A DNA stretch of 64,000 nucleotides from Clostridia bacterium (GCA_017527065.1 JAFXQO010000074.1:62001-126000), one strand, 5' to 3'; numbered from the stretch's first letter, positions 1 to 9,378 are shown. A program made the numbers and translations. Notes: generated by a model not told the origin, from the letters alone.

Positions 1-673
1 TCAGGGTTTCCGTCCATTCATAGTTGAAGTCGCTCGGGCCGCAGGCGATCTTGTAGATGGGCGCGTCCGGGCTGTAGCGGCGCACGTAGGTCTGGTAGCG
101 GCGGTACTCGTTGGCGTAGTATTCGGCGGTCATGTTGCCGCCGCAGCCCCAGTTCTCATTGCCCACCGCGAAATAGGGCACGCGCCAGGCGGCCTCATGG
201 CCGTTCGCGCGGCGCAGGTCGGCCATGGGGGATACGCCGTCGAAGGTCATGTATTCCACCCACTCGCTCATCTCGCGCACCGTGCCGCTGCCCACGTTGC
301 CGTTGACATACGGATCGCACCCCACCTGGCGGCAGAGCTCCATGAACTCGTGGGTGCCGAAGCTGTTGTCCTCGGTCACGCCGCCCCAGTGGGTGTTGAC
401 CATGCGCTTGCGCTCGGCCTTGGGGCCGATGCCGTCCTGCCAGTGGTATTCGTCGGCGAAGCAGCCGCCGGGCCAGCGGATGACGGGGGCCTTGATGGCC
501 TTCAGCGCCTCCACCACGTCGGTGCGGATGCCGTTCACATTCGGTATGTCGGAATTTTCGCCCACGTAGACGCCGCCGTAGATGCAGCGGCCCAGGTGCT
601 CGGCGAAGTGGCCCTGGAGGGTCTTGCGGATGTGGCCGCGGGTGACGTCTGCGTTGATGATCAGTTTGTTCAT
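1..673 (-). CDS. Alpha-L-arabinofuranosidase, GH51 family (3' end beyond window)
   Basis: The first 224 codons of a gene that runs off the left edge. GH51 enzymes remove terminal alpha-L-arabinofuranosyl groups from arabinan and arabinoxylan oligosaccharides. The visible part has the family's N-terminal motifs: [14 protein letters not shown] near residue 22, [17 protein letters not shown] near residue 80, and GNENWGCGG near residue 175, where the Glu is the expected acid/base catalyst. No signal peptide is present, so the enzyme is probably cytosolic and acts on imported oligosaccharides. The ATG at 671-673 follows AAAGGGG at good spacing. It lies 40 nt downstream of the alarmone synthetase gene on the same strand. 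The nucleophile region is outside the window, so integrity cannot be checked. Confidence 0.93.
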   Translation of the reverse strand, partial: MNKLIINADVTRGHIRKTLQGHFAEHLGRCIYGGVYVGENSDIPNVNGIRTDVVEALKAIKAPVIRWPGGCFADEYHWQDGIGPKAERKRMVNTHWGGVTEDNSFGTHEFMELCRQVGCDPYVNGNVGSGTVREMSEWVEYMTFDGVSPMADLRRANGHEAAWRVPYFAVGNENWGCGGNMTAEYYANEYRRYQTYVRRYSPDAPIYKIACGPSDFNYEWTETL

Positions 674-713
674 GGCTCTGTTTCCCCTTTGTGTTTTTTT
701 GCGATTGCGCGGC

Positions 714-1430
714 TCAGGCGCCGCCGGTATAGGGCGCGTCGCCGCCGGGCGCGGTGTCGCGCAGGAGCAGCATGGCGTGGAAGATCTGCTCCATGCGGGC
801 GTCCGTCTCGGTGATGACGTCCGCGCAGCCCTTGAGTTCGTCCACGATGAACTGGGGCACCTCGTCCTCCGCCTTGTAGCGCAGGTTGTGCTCCAGGCTG
901 GCCCAGAAGTCCATCGCCACGGTGCGGATCTGCACCTCCACCGGAATGAACACCTTCGCGCCGGACAGGTACACCGGCACGTCCACCACCAGGTGCAGGC
1001 TCCGGTAGCCGTTGTCCTTGGGGTGCTTGATGTAGTTCTTCTCCTCGATGAGCTGCACGTCGTCCTGAGAGGTGAGCAGACGCGCGACGGTGAATATGTC
1101 CTCCACGTAGCAGCAGATCACGCGCACGCCCGCGATGTCCCTGAGGTTTTTCTTGGCGTTGGTCATCGACACGGGCACGCCCATCTTCCTGAGCTTCAGC
1201 GTGATGGACTGGGGCGTCTTCACGCGGGACTGAATGTGGTGAATGGGGTTGTGGCTGTGCCGCACGCGAAACTCGTTGTTGAGCGTTTCAAGGCGGCCGC
1301 GAACGAACGCGATGCCCGCCTCGTAGAGATACTGCACCTTGTTGTAGGCGTTGAGCATCTCCTTGTACTCCGCGTCATAGAGCAGCTCGTTTTCCTCCGG
1401 CGCCGGGCCCGGCGTTTCGGGGAACTGCAA
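714..1430 (-). CDS. Small alarmone synthetase, (p)ppGpp synthetase domain only (RelP/RelQ type)
   Basis: A single-domain GTP pyrophosphokinase that would make (p)ppGpp from ATP and GTP/GDP. Seen in the protein: [27 protein letters not shown] and FWASLEH, the conserved synthetase blocks. No hydrolase, TGS or ACT domain is present, so it is a small synthetase and not Rel. An upstream ATG exists at 1464-1466, but it sits about 8 nt past a good -10 box and has no ribosome site. The TTG at 1428-1430 follows AAGGAGGG with 7-nt spacing, so I chose TTG, giving 238 aa, close to the family's usual size. The C-terminal tail is Gly/Asp-rich and not conserved. RelP versus RelQ cannot be settled by eye. 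Confidence 0.9.
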   Translation of the reverse strand: MQFPETPGPAPEENELLYDAEYKEMLNAYNKVQYLYEAGIAFVRGRLETLNNEFRVRHSHNPIHHIQSRVKTPQSITLKLRKMGVPVSMTNAKKNLRDIAGVRVICCYVEDIFTVARLLTSQDDVQLIEEKNYIKHPKDNGYRSLHLVVDVPVYLSGAKVFIPVEVQIRTVAMDFWASLEHNLRYKAEDEVPQFIVDELKGCADVITETDARMEQIFHAMLLLRDTAPGGDAPYTGGA

Positions 1431-1474
1431 TATCAATCCCTCCTTCCATAAACGGGACTTATCCATCTTCTCCC

Positions 1475-1503
1475 ATTATATACCGTCGTGAACGTTAAAT
1501 CAA
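1475..1503 (-). promoter_or_regulatory. Sigma-A promoter of the alarmone synthetase gene
   Basis: On the minus strand, TTGATT and TATAAT are separated by 17 nt. The predicted start of transcription falls at or next to the ATG at 1466, which argues for the downstream TTG start at 1430. Confidence 0.65.
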
Positions 1504-1563
1504 TGATAATTTCCGATTTCGCCGCGTTTTGAGCGTTTTTTCATCTTTCCGCCGCGATTTGCA

Positions 1564-1597
1564 GAAAAGCGGCGGCCCGCCTCCGCGAACCGCCGCG
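1564..1597 (-). terminator. Terminator after the liv operon
   Basis: On the minus strand, GCGGCGG and CCGCCGC form a stem followed by TTTT, about 70 nt after the livF stop codon. Confidence 0.7.
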
Positions 1598-1665
1598 CTG
1601 TGTATGGGTTTATTTCAGGAAAATCCCGATGACCGGCGCCGCCGGTCTGAGGCGCCAGAGAAGTA

Positions 1666-2385
1666 TCAGCCGCCCAGATACGCCGCGCGCACGCGGTCGT
1701 CGGCCAGCACCTCGGCCGCGTTGCCGGAGATGGTGATGCGGCCCGTGCCCAGCACGTAGGCGCGGTCGGCGACGGACAGCGCCATCTGCGCGTTCTGCTC
1801 CACCAGCAGGATGGTGGAGCCGGCCTCGTTGAGCTCCTTCACGATGTCGAAGATCTGCTCCACCAGGATGGGAGCCAGGCCCATGCTGGGCTCGTCCAGC
1901 ATGAGCAGCTTCGGCTTGCTCATGAGGGCGCGGCCCATGGCCAGCATCTGCTGCTCGCCGCCGGACAGGGTGCCGGCGATCTGCTTTTCGCGCTCCTTCA
2001 GCCGCGGGAAGCGGGAGAACACGTTCTCCAGCGAGGCGGGGATCTCCTGGGGCTGGCGCGAGTAGCCGCCCATCTCCAGATTCTCCTTCACCGTCATCTG
2101 CTGGAACACGCGCCGCCCCTCCGGGCACAGCGCCATGCCCAGGGAGACCACCTTGCTGGCGCTCATGCCGGTGATGTCGCGGCCCTCGAAGGAGATGGAG
2201 CCGGCCCGGGGTTTCAAAAGCCCCGCCACGGTGTTCAGCGTGGTGCTCTTGCCCGCGCCGTTCGCGCCGATCAGCGTCACGATCTCGCCCTCGTTCACCT
2301 CGAAGGACACGCCCTTGATGGCGTGGATGCTGCCGTAATAGACGTGGATGCCGTCCACCTTCAAAAGGGTCTTCTGCTCCGCCAT
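1666..2385 (-). CDS. livF: Branched-chain amino-acid ABC transporter, ATP-binding protein LivF
   Basis: One of two nucleotide-binding subunits that power uptake of Leu/Ile/Val or related amino acids. At 239 aa it has the size of LivF. Seen: Walker A GANGAGKST near residue 40, signature LSGGEQQMLAMGRAL near 140, and Walker B LLMLDEPSMGL, a LivF-type sequence. It is the last gene of livJ-livH-livM-livG-livF and starts 2 nt after livG, so the two are translationally coupled. A terminator follows. The closest alternative would be the urea transporter subunit UrtE, which has similar motifs, but nothing else here suggests urea. Confidence 0.96.
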   Translation of the reverse strand: MAEQKTLLKVDGIHVYYGSIHAIKGVSFEVNEGEIVTLIGANGAGKSTTLNTVAGLLKPRAGSISFEGRDITGMSASKVVSLGMALCPEGRRVFQQMTVKENLEMGGYSRQPQEIPASLENVFSRFPRLKEREKQIAGTLSGGEQQMLAMGRALMSKPKLLMLDEPSMGLAPILVEQIFDIVKELNEAGSTILLVEQNAQMALSVADRAYVLGTGRITISGNAAEVLADDRVRAAYLGG

Positions 2386-2387
2386 CG

Positions 2388-3242
2388 TCAGCCCTCCTTC
2401 TTCTTGCCGAGGTAGGCCTCGATCACCACGGGGTTGTTCTGGATGTCCTCCGCCGTGCCCTTGGCGATGATGCGGCCGTAGTTCAGCACGCAGATGCCCT
2501 CGCAGATGCCCATGACCAGGTTCATGTCGTGCTCGATGAGCATGATGGCGATCTGGAAACGGTCGCGAATCTTGATGATGTTGTTCATCAGCTCTTCCGT
2601 CTCATGGGGGTTCATGCCGGCCGCCGGCTCGTCCAGCAGCAGCAGCGAGGGGTTCGTGGCCAGCGCGCGCACGATCTCAAGCCGCCGCTGGGCGCCATAG
2701 GGCAGCGACCCGGCCCGGTAGCCCGCCATGTCCTGCATGTCGAATATGGAAAGAAGCTCCAGCGCCCGCTCGTGCTGCGCCTTCTCCTGCTTCCAATAGC
2801 CGGGCAGGCGGAAGATGCCGGTGAACATGCCGTATCTCACCTGGTTGTGCAGCCCAATGCGGACGTTGTCCTCCACGGTCATGTTGCCGAACAGGCGGAT
2901 GTTCTGGAACGTGCGCGCGATGCCCAGCTTGCTGGCCTGCACGGTGTTCATGCCGGCGGTGTCGCGGCCGTTCAGCAGCACCGTGCCCATAGTGGGCTGG
3001 TAGACCTTGGTCAGTAGGTTGAACACGGTGGTCTTGCCCGCGCCGTTGGGGCCGATCAGGCCGGCGATCTCCGTCTTGCCGATGATGAGGTTGAAATCCT
3101 CCACCGCCTTCAGGCCGCCGAATTCGATGCCCAGATGCCGCGTCTCCAGCACCGGCGCGCTGTACAGGTCGCGCTCCGGGATGATGCCCTGGCTGGGGGC
3201 CGGCACCATCTTCGTGGCCGACCGTCTCTTCACTTCGCTCAC
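2388..3242 (-). CDS. livG: Branched-chain amino-acid ABC transporter, ATP-binding protein LivG
   Basis: The second nucleotide-binding subunit of the importer, 284 aa. It has Walker A GPNGAGKTT, the LivG-type signature LPYGAQRRLEIVRAL (in place of LSGGQ), and Walker B LLLLDEPAAGMNP. The roughly 30-residue N-terminal extension before LEIEFGGLKA-like sequence is longer than in Escherichia coli LivG and is basic. Its start overlaps the end of livM by 4 nt (ATGA-type), which shows translational coupling. The substrate is inferred from subunit order, not from the protein itself. Confidence 0.96.
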   Translation of the reverse strand: MSEVKRRSATKMVPAPSQGIIPERDLYSAPVLETRHLGIEFGGLKAVEDFNLIIGKTEIAGLIGPNGAGKTTVFNLLTKVYQPTMGTVLLNGRDTAGMNTVQASKLGIARTFQNIRLFGNMTVEDNVRIGLHNQVRYGMFTGIFRLPGYWKQEKAQHERALELLSIFDMQDMAGYRAGSLPYGAQRRLEIVRALATNPSLLLLDEPAAGMNPHETEELMNNIIKIRDRFQIAIMLIEHDMNLVMGICEGICVLNYGRIIAKGTAEDIQNNPVVIEAYLGKKKEG

Positions 3243-4309
3243 TGCGCAGCGCCTCCCTTCGCCTCCGCGCCCGGCGCCTTGCGCCGCAGCGCCCGCGGCA
3301 GCCGCTCAAACACCGACCGCAGCATGGGGTTGTTCGTCGCCAGCATGACCAGGATCAGCACGATGGCGTAGATCAGCATGCGGTAATCCGCGAAGGCGCG
3401 CAGCAGCTCCGGCAGCACCGTCAAAAGCGCCGCCGCGATGATCGAGCCCCAGATGTTGCCGATGCCGCCCAGCACCACGAACACCAGCACCAGGATGGAG
3501 GTGTCGAATTTGAACTTCGCCGCGGTGAAGGTGGAGAAATTCAGGCCGTAGAGCGCGCCCGCCATGCCGGCCAGCACCGCCGAGGTGACGAAGGCCATCA
3601 TCTTGTATTTGGTCACGTTGATGCCCATGGCCTCCGCGGCGATGCGGTTGTCGCGGGCGGCCATGATGGCGCGGCCCGAGCGGCTGTTGATCAGGTTCAG
3701 CACCACGAACAGCGTGAACAGGATCAGCGCGAAGCCCATGGGGAAGGTGGAAATGGCCTTGATGCCCTTTGTGCCGGCCGGGCCATTCAGGATGATCGTG
3801 CCTGCCACGTTGGGGTTGTTGAAGGAGACGTTCAGCCGCATGCCGTCCACGGAGAAATACAGGCAGTTGACCACGTTGCGGATGATCTCGCCGAACGCCA
3901 GGGTGACGATGGCCAGGTAGTCGCCCCGCAGCCGCAGCACCGGGATGCCGATCAGCACGCCGAACACGCCCGCCGTCACGCCGCCCGCGACGATCGAGAT
4001 GATCAGCCGCGCGACCTCGCTTTCAAGGCCCAGCGCGTTCAGCAGATAGGTCGAGGCGATGGCTCCGGAAAACGCGCCGATGCTCATGAAGCCGGCGTGG
4101 CCCAGGCTCAGCTCCCCGGAAATGCCCACGACCAGGTTCAGCGACACCGCCATGACGATGTACACGCAGATGGGGATCATCTGGCCCTTGAGCGTACGCG
4201 GCATGGCCTTGGCGGAGATCATCGACTGGCAGACGATGAAGGCGACGATGACGATGCCATAGGAAATGAGGGCGTTTACCGTGCTCTTCTTCAGCTTCAT
4301 CCGTCTCAC
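3239..4309 (-). CDS. livM: Branched-chain amino-acid ABC transporter, permease LivM
   Basis: A 356-aa polytopic membrane protein, the second permease subunit of the Liv importer. Many hydrophobic segments are visible, together with LivM family sequences such as LSLGHAGFMSIGAFSGAIAS and LRGDYLAIVTLAFGEI, which belong to the conserved cytoplasmic coupling region. It pairs with LivH to form the channel and contacts LivG and LivF. It begins 2 nt after the livH stop codon and overlaps livG by 4 nt, so the four genes from livH to livF form a tight unit. Confidence 0.96.
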   Translation of the reverse strand: MRRMKLKKSTVNALISYGIVIVAFIVCQSMISAKAMPRTLKGQMIPICVYIVMAVSLNLVVGISGELSLGHAGFMSIGAFSGAIASTYLLNALGLESEVARLIISIVAGGVTAGVFGVLIGIPVLRLRGDYLAIVTLAFGEIIRNVVNCLYFSVDGMRLNVSFNNPNVAGTIILNGPAGTKGIKAISTFPMGFALILFTLFVVLNLINSRSGRAIMAARDNRIAAEAMGINVTKYKMMAFVTSAVLAGMAGALYGLNFSTFTAAKFKFDTSILVLVFVVLGGIGNIWGSIIAAALLTVLPELLRAFADYRMLIYAIVLILVMLATNNPMLRSVFERLPRALRRKAPGAEAKGGAAQ

Positions 4310-4310
4310 C

Positions 4311-5204
4311 TCACACTTTCTCGCGCACCGGCTTGCCCAGCAGGCCCGCCGGCTTGAACAGCAGCACGACGATCAGCACGGCGAACACCAGCGCATCGCC
4401 CAGCTCGGTGGAGATATACGCCTTGCCCAGTATTTCGATCATGCCCAGCAGAATGCCGCCGATCATCGCCCCCGGAATGGAGCCGATGCCGCCGAACACC
4501 GCCGCGGTGAAGGCCTTGATGCCGGGCATGGAGCCGGTGGTGGGCATGAGCGTGGGATAGGCGGAGCACAAAAGCACGCCCGCGACCGCCGCCAGCGCCG
4601 AGCCGATGGCGAAGGTGAGGGAGATGGTGCGGTTCACGTTGATGCCCATCAGCTCCGCCGCGCCCTTGTCCTCGGACACGGCGCGCATGGCCTTGCCCAG
4701 CTTGGTGCGCCCTGTGAACAGCGTCAGCGCGATCATGATCACGATGTTCGCCGCGATGGTCAGGAGCGTCTCGCTGGTGATGGTCAGCTCGCCCCCGAAC
4801 AGGCGGACGGAACCCACGCTGAACACGCTGTCGAAGATCTTCGGATTCGCGCCCCAGATGAGCAGCGCTCCGTTCTGCAGGAAGTAGCTCACGCCGATAG
4901 CGGTGATCAGCACGGCCAGCGAGGCCGCCTGTCTGAGCGGCCGGTAGGCCAGGCCCTCGATGACGACGCCCAGCGCGGTGCAGACGACCATGGCCATCAG
5001 CACCGCCACCACCGGCGGCAGGCTGAGATACGCCATGGCGCAGAAGGCGATGTACGCGCCCACCATGATGACGTCGCCGTGGGCGAAGTTCAGCATCTTG
5101 GCGATGCCGTACACCATGGTGTAGCCCAGCGCGATGATGGCGTACACGCTGCCCAGGCTGACACCGTTGATGAGGAACCGCAGGAATGCGACCATGTGTT
5201 CCAA
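4311..5204 (-). CDS. livH: Branched-chain amino-acid ABC transporter, permease LivH
   Basis: A 297-aa membrane protein, the first permease subunit. Family landmarks are SLGSVYAIIALGYTMVYG near the N-terminus, LNFAHGDVIMVGAYIA, and the late block GIKAFTAAVFGGIGSIPGA. The gap of 131 nt to livJ upstream is the only sizeable spacer in the operon and contains two strong hairpins. These probably lower expression of the permease and ATPase genes relative to the binding protein. Confidence 0.96.
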   Translation of the reverse strand: MEHMVAFLRFLINGVSLGSVYAIIALGYTMVYGIAKMLNFAHGDVIMVGAYIAFCAMAYLSLPPVVAVLMAMVVCTALGVVIEGLAYRPLRQAASLAVLITAIGVSYFLQNGALLIWGANPKIFDSVFSVGSVRLFGGELTITSETLLTIAANIVIMIALTLFTGRTKLGKAMRAVSEDKGAAELMGINVNRTISLTFAIGSALAAVAGVLLCSAYPTLMPTTGSMPGIKAFTAAVFGGIGSIPGAMIGGILLGMIEILGKAYISTELGDALVFAVLIVVLLFKPAGLLGKPVREKV

Positions 5205-5224
5205 CTCCTCAATAACAAACTCAA

Positions 5225-5272
5225 GGTAACCGGCGGCCGAACGCGCCTTTGCGTCTTCAGCCGTCGGTTACC
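5225..5272 (-). promoter_or_regulatory. Inverted repeat in the livJ-livH spacer
   Basis: GGTAACCGGCGG (5225-5236) pairs with CCGTCGGTTACC (5261-5272): 12 bp with one G-U pair and a 24-nt loop. There is no T-tract, so it is more likely an RNA-stability or processing stem than a terminator. Confidence 0.55.
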
Positions 5273-5290
5273 TCCGCTATAGGAAAGGCC

Positions 5291-5322
5291 TTCCGGCCCC
5301 GGAATTCATTCCGGAGCCGGAA
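5291..5322 (-). terminator. Attenuating hairpin directly after livJ
   Basis: TTCCGGCCCCGGA and TCCGGAGCCGGAA form a nearly perfect 13-bp stem just downstream of the livJ stop codon, followed on the minus strand by GGCCTTTCC. The weak T content suggests partial termination, a common way to keep binding protein in excess over permease. Confidence 0.6.
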
Positions 5323-5335
5323 GAGCGAAAGCCGA

Positions 5336-6469
5336 TTATTCGCCGTAGGGCACGTAAGCGCCGCCCTTGATGACGTAGGCCGCGGGCTCCTTGCTCACAG
5401 CGCCGGTCTCGTCCCACTTCATCTCGCCGGTGAGGCCGGAATACTCCATGGTGGAGAACTGCTCGATCAGCAGCTCGCAGGCCTCGTCATAGGTGGTCTC
5501 GCCGGTGATGCCGGCGGCCACGCTGGCCTGGTACAGGGCGTAGATGGCGTCGTAGGAATCCGCGCCGAACTGGTTGGGCTCCACGCCGCCGGAGACGGCC
5601 TTGTACTTCTCAACGAAGGAAACGACCTGCTCGTCGTCGCTGAAGGCGGAGAAGGGGGTCAGCAGGATAACGCCCTCGGCCAGGGAGGCGTCGAAGTTAT
5701 CCATGGCCAGGATGCCGTCCATGCCGTCCACGCCGAAGAACACGGGCGCGTAGTCCATGCCCTTTGCGGTGCGCAGGATGTTGGAGGCGGGGGTGTAGTA
5801 GATGGGCAGGAACACCAGATCGGCGCCGTTGTCCTTGGCGTCGGCCACCTGCACGGTGAAGTCGGTGTTGTCATCGGCGGCGAAGGTGGTCACGGAAACG
5901 ACCTCCAGGCCGATCTTCTCGGCTTCGGCCTTGAAGGACTGGTAGATGGTGGTGGAGTAGTCGTCCGCGTTGTTGTAGATGATGGCCACCTTGGTGCCCA
6001 TGTTGTTCTCAACGATCATGTCCGCGGAGAAGACGCCCATGACGGGATCCTGGAAGCAGACCTGATACATGTTGTCCTTGTCGGCCACGACGCCGTCGTT
6101 GGAGGCGGAGGGGGTCAGCATGAACACGCGCTCTTCATAGGCCACGGCGCTCACTGTCAGGCAGGGGGCGGTGGTGGTGGTGCCGTCGATCATCTGCGCG
6201 CCGGCTTCCATCACGGCATTGTAGGCGTTGATGGCCTTCTCGGTGTCGTGCTCGTCGTCCTCAAAGAGCAGCTCGATCTGCAGGCCGCCCAGCGCGTTGA
6301 TCTCGTCGCGGGCGACCTGAGCGCCGTAGCGGCAGGCCAGGCCGTAGTTGGCGGCGGGGCCGGTGAACGGGCCGATCACGGCGATTTTGATGGTGTCAGC
6401 CATCGCGCTGCCGGCGAAAATCATCATCAGCGCCAGCGCCAGGGCCAGGATTTTTCCTGTCTTTTTCAT
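5336..6469 (-). CDS. livJ: Branched-chain amino-acid ABC transporter, substrate-binding protein
   Basis: A 377-aa periplasmic-type binding protein (peripla_BP_6 fold) that would deliver branched-chain or related amino acids to LivHM. It opens with a basic MKKTGK, a hydrophobic stretch, and an AxA-like cleavage site at about residue 24 (SAMA/D), then KIAVIGPFTGPAANYG, the typical first strand. TPSASNDGV and the later FGVDGMDG are also family-like. There is no lipobox cysteine, so the protein looks secreted by Sec and not lipid-anchored, which is odd for a Gram-positive binding protein. AAAGGAGG precedes the ATG. It is first in the operon, with its own promoter at 6523-6550. Confidence 0.95.
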   Translation of the reverse strand: MKKTGKILALALALMMIFAGSAMADTIKIAVIGPFTGPAANYGLACRYGAQVARDEINALGGLQIELLFEDDEHDTEKAINAYNAVMEAGAQMIDGTTTTAPCLTVSAVAYEERVFMLTPSASNDGVVADKDNMYQVCFQDPVMGVFSADMIVENNMGTKVAIIYNNADDYSTTIYQSFKAEAEKIGLEVVSVTTFAADDNTDFTVQVADAKDNGADLVFLPIYYTPASNILRTAKGMDYAPVFFGVDGMDGILAMDNFDASLAEGVILLTPFSAFSDDEQVVSFVEKYKAVSGGVEPNQFGADSYDAIYALYQASVAAGITGETTYDEACELLIEQFSTMEYSGLTGEMKWDETGAVSKEPAAYVIKGGAYVPYGE

Positions 6470-6522
6470 TGAAAGGGCCTCCTTTTATACTCGGCCGGAA
6501 ACTGCGGCCTGAATTGTTTATT

Positions 6523-6550
6523 ATTATACGCTCATACAATGGCATTGCAA
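6523..6550 (-). promoter_or_regulatory. Promoter of the liv operon
   Basis: TTGCAA and TATAAT with a 16-nt spacer on the minus strand, about 55 nt upstream of the livJ start codon. Confidence 0.65.
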
Positions 6551-6716
6551 GTTAATTCGTCATTAATCCGCACGTTTCGTAGGTTTTGAGCCGAAATCTA
6601 CGGGGTTCAGGCGCAATATGAATGAATGGTTTGGCGAATAATGCATATTTTGAAAGAGTGCGCCGCACATCTTTACATTGCCGTGATTGCAGCGCCGCCG
6701 GCGGGGTGGTATCGTG

Positions 6717-6722
6717 TATAAT
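6717..6722 (+). promoter_or_regulatory. Putative -10 box of glyS
   Basis: A perfect TATAAT preceded by TG. No convincing -35 box lies 16-18 nt upstream, so this may be an extended -10 promoter. The leader would be only about 25-30 nt long. Confidence 0.45.
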
Positions 6723-6755
6723 ATCAAATTATATGCGATTGCGAGGTTGATTCAA

Positions 6756-8135
6756 GTGGCAGGACTTACCATGGACAAGCTGCAGGCGCTGTGCAAGAAC
6801 CGCGGCTTCATTTTCGCCGGCTCCGAAATATACGGCGGCCTCTCCAACACCTGGGACTACGGCCCGCTGGGCGTGGAATACAAAAACAACATCAAGAAGG
6901 CCTGGTGGCGCAAGTTCGTCCAGGAAAATCCCTACAACACCGGCCTGGACTGCGCCATCCTGATGAACCGCGAGGTGTGGGTGGCGAGCGGCCACGTGGG
7001 CGGCTTCAACGACCCGCTGATGGACTGCAAGGCCTGCAAGGCCCGCTTCCGCGCCGACAAGCTCATCGAGGACTTTACCCAGGGCGCCGAGACCGGCGAC
7101 GGCTGGACCAACGCGCAGCTGGAATCCTACATCGCCGAGCACGACATCGTCTGCCCCGTGTGCGGCAAGAAGGACTTCACCGGCATCCGCCAGTTCAACC
7201 TGATGTTCAAGACCCACCAGGGCGTGAACGAGGATTCCGCAACCGAAATCTACCTGCGCCCCGAGACCGCCCAGGGCATCTTCGTCAATTTCCTGAACAC
7301 CATGCGCACCACCCGCAAGAAGCTGCCCGCCGGCATCTGCCAGATCGGCAAGTCCTTCCGCAACGAGATCACCCCCGGCAACTTCATCTTCCGCGTGCGC
7401 GAGTTCGAGCAGATGGAGCTGGAGTTCTTCTGCAAGCCCGGCGAGGACCTGGAATGGTTCGAGTACTGGCGCTCCTTCTGCCGCGACTGGCTGCTGAGCC
7501 TGGGCATGAAGGCGGAGAACCTGCGCCTGCGGGATCATGAAAAGGACAAGCTGGCCTTCTATTCCAAGGCGACCACCGACTTTGAATACCTCTTCCCCTT
7601 CGGCTGGGGCGAGCTGTGGGGCGTGGCCGACCGCACCGACTACGACCTCAAGCAGCACAGCGAGCACTCCGGCAAGACGCTGGAGTACATGGACCCGGCG
7701 ACGGGCGAGAAGTTCATCCCCTACTGCGTGGAGCCCTCCGTAGGCGTCGACCGCCTGGTGCTGTCCTTCCTGTGCGACGCCTACGACGAGGAAGAGCTCG
7801 AAGCCGGCGACACCCGCGTGGTGCTGCATCTGCATCCGGCGCTGGCCCCCTTCAAGGCCGCCGTGATGCCGCTGCAGAAGAACAAGCTGGGCGACAAGGC
7901 CCGGGAGATCTACGCCATGCTCTCCAAGAAATTTATGGTGGATTACGACGAGACCGGCTCCATCGGCAAGCGCTACCGCCGCCAGGACGAGATCGGCACG
8001 CCCTTCTGCATCTGCGTCGACTTCGACACCGAGCCCACCGGCAACGTCACCGTGCGCCATCGCGACACCATGCAGCAGGACATCGTCGCCCTGGACAACC
8101 TGGTTCAGTACATCGACGAGCGGATCGACTTCTGA
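6756..8135 (+). CDS. glyS: Glycyl-tRNA synthetase, single-chain dimeric type
   Basis: Charges tRNA-Gly with glycine. This is the alpha2 class II enzyme, not the alpha2beta2 form common in many Firmicutes. Seen: [20 protein letters not shown] near the N-terminus, the cysteine pairs CKAC and CPVC, motif 2 around [20 protein letters not shown], and motif 3 [14 protein letters not shown]. The C-terminal anticodon-binding domain follows ([17 protein letters not shown]). The GTG at 6756 after GAGG gives 459 aa and an N-terminus like that of relatives. The ATG at 6771 is the alternative but has a poorer ribosome site. The next gene begins 13 nt later and shares its mRNA. Confidence 0.97.
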   Translation: MAGLTMDKLQALCKNRGFIFAGSEIYGGLSNTWDYGPLGVEYKNNIKKAWWRKFVQENPYNTGLDCAILMNREVWVASGHVGGFNDPLMDCKACKARFRADKLIEDFTQGAETGDGWTNAQLESYIAEHDIVCPVCGKKDFTGIRQFNLMFKTHQGVNEDSATEIYLRPETAQGIFVNFLNTMRTTRKKLPAGICQIGKSFRNEITPGNFIFRVREFEQMELEFFCKPGEDLEWFEYWRSFCRDWLLSLGMKAENLRLRDHEKDKLAFYSKATTDFEYLFPFGWGELWGVADRTDYDLKQHSEHSGKTLEYMDPATGEKFIPYCVEPSVGVDRLVLSFLCDAYDEEELEAGDTRVVLHLHPALAPFKAAVMPLQKNKLGDKAREIYAMLSKKFMVDYDETGSIGKRYRRQDEIGTPFCICVDFDTEPTGNVTVRHRDTMQQDIVALDNLVQYIDERIDF

Positions 8136-8148
8136 GGAGGGAACCGGC

Positions 8149-9378
8149 GTGAAACAGACCGTACTCCGCAACTACGCGAGGCTGATCGCGCGGGTGGGCG
8201 CCAACATTCAGAAGGGCCAGGAGGTCGTGATCTCTGCGGAAGCGGATCAGGCCGCGTTTGTCACGCTGCTCGTGGAGGAATGCTACCGCGCCAAGGCCAA
8301 GAGGGTCTGGGTGGAATGGAACTATGAGCCGCTGCGGAAGCTGGACTATCGCCACTGCGCGACGACCACCCTCTCGCGGGTGGAGGACTGGGAAAAGGCC
8401 AGGCTGGAGCGCTACGCCAAGGCGCTGCCCTGCACCATCGCCCTGACTTCCCGGGACCCCGACGGCCTGAAGGGCGTCAACCAGGAGAAGATGGCGAAGG
8501 TGCAGCAGAAGCGCTACCCCATCGTGAAGCCCATCTACGACAGCATGGAGAACAAATATCCCTGGTGCATCGCGGCCGTCCCCGGCGTGGCCTGGGCGAA
8601 GAAGGTCTTCCCCGGCCTGCCGAAGAACCGCGCCGTGGAAAAGCTCTGGGAGGCGATCCTGAAGACCGCCAGGGCCGACGGCGATCCCATCGCCGCCTGG
8701 GCGGCGCACAACGCCGAGATGGAAAAGCGCTGCGCCTACCTCAACGCGCTGGGCATCGGGACCCTGCGCTACCGCGGCGACAACGGCACCGACCTGACCG
8801 TGGGCCTGATCCCCGAGGGGATGTTCCTGGGCGGCGGGGATACCACCCTGAGCGGCCAGTTCTTCAACCCCAACATTCCCACAGAGGAGTGCTTCACCAC
8901 CCCGATGCGCGGCCAGGCCGAGGGCGTCGTGTACGCCACCAAGCCGCTGTCCTATTCGGGTGAGCTGATCGAGAACTTCTCCGTCCGTTTTGAAAACGGG
9001 AAGGCCGTCGAGGTCCGCGCCGAAAAGAACCAGGCGCTGTTGGAAAAGATGATCTCCATGGACGAGGGCGCCGCCTATCTGGGCGAGTGCGCGCTGGTGC
9101 CGGTGGATTCCCCGGTTTCCGAATCCGGGCTCCTGTTCTACAACACCTTGTTCGACGAGAACGCCGCCTGCCACCTGGCGCTCGGCATGGGCTTTACGAA
9201 CACCATCCGCGGCTACGAGAACAAGACGCTGGAGGAATGCCGCGCCATGGGCGTCAACGACTCCATGGAGCACAACGATTTCATGATCGGATACGAGGGG
9301 CTGGATATCGACGCCGTGACGCGGGACGGCCGGACCGTTCCCATCTTCCGCCGCGGCCGGTGGGCCTTTGAGGCGTAA
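8149..9378 (+). CDS. M29-family metallo-aminopeptidase (AmpS/PepS type)
   Basis: A cytosolic dinuclear-metal aminopeptidase that trims N-terminal residues from peptides, 409 aa, normal for the family. It has the M29 segments NIPTEECFTTP, where Glu binds metal, and MEHNDFMIGYEGLDIDA near the C-terminus, where the His and Asp are metal ligands (most relatives read HVDFMIG). The GTG start at 8149 is preceded by GAGGAGG. It overlaps none of its neighbours but is closely spaced with glyS. A general peptide-recycling role is likely. The substrate range cannot be read from sequence. Confidence 0.92.
   Translation: MKQTVLRNYARLIARVGANIQKGQEVVISAEADQAAFVTLLVEECYRAKAKRVWVEWNYEPLRKLDYRHCATTTLSRVEDWEKARLERYAKALPCTIALTSRDPDGLKGVNQEKMAKVQQKRYPIVKPIYDSMENKYPWCIAAVPGVAWAKKVFPGLPKNRAVEKLWEAILKTARADGDPIAAWAAHNAEMEKRCAYLNALGIGTLRYRGDNGTDLTVGLIPEGMFLGGGDTTLSGQFFNPNIPTEECFTTPMRGQAEGVVYATKPLSYSGELIENFSVRFENGKAVEVRAEKNQALLEKMISMDEGAAYLGECALVPVDSPVSESGLLFYNTLFDENAACHLALGMGFTNTIRGYENKTLEECRAMGVNDSMEHNDFMIGYEGLDIDAVTRDGRTVPIFRRGRWAFEA

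Larger units (their letters stand above)
6470..6755. other. Divergent intergenic region between livJ and glyS
   Basis: This 286-nt, AT-richer spacer holds the livJ promoter on the minus strand and a -10 box for glyS on the plus strand. I see no T-box specifier or antiterminator sequence, which would otherwise be plausible upstream of a tRNA synthetase. Confidence 0.6.

Noticed and set aside
6470..6755. T-box leader for glyS
   Set aside because: The -10 box gives only a short leader, with no room for a T-box and no antiterminator sequence.
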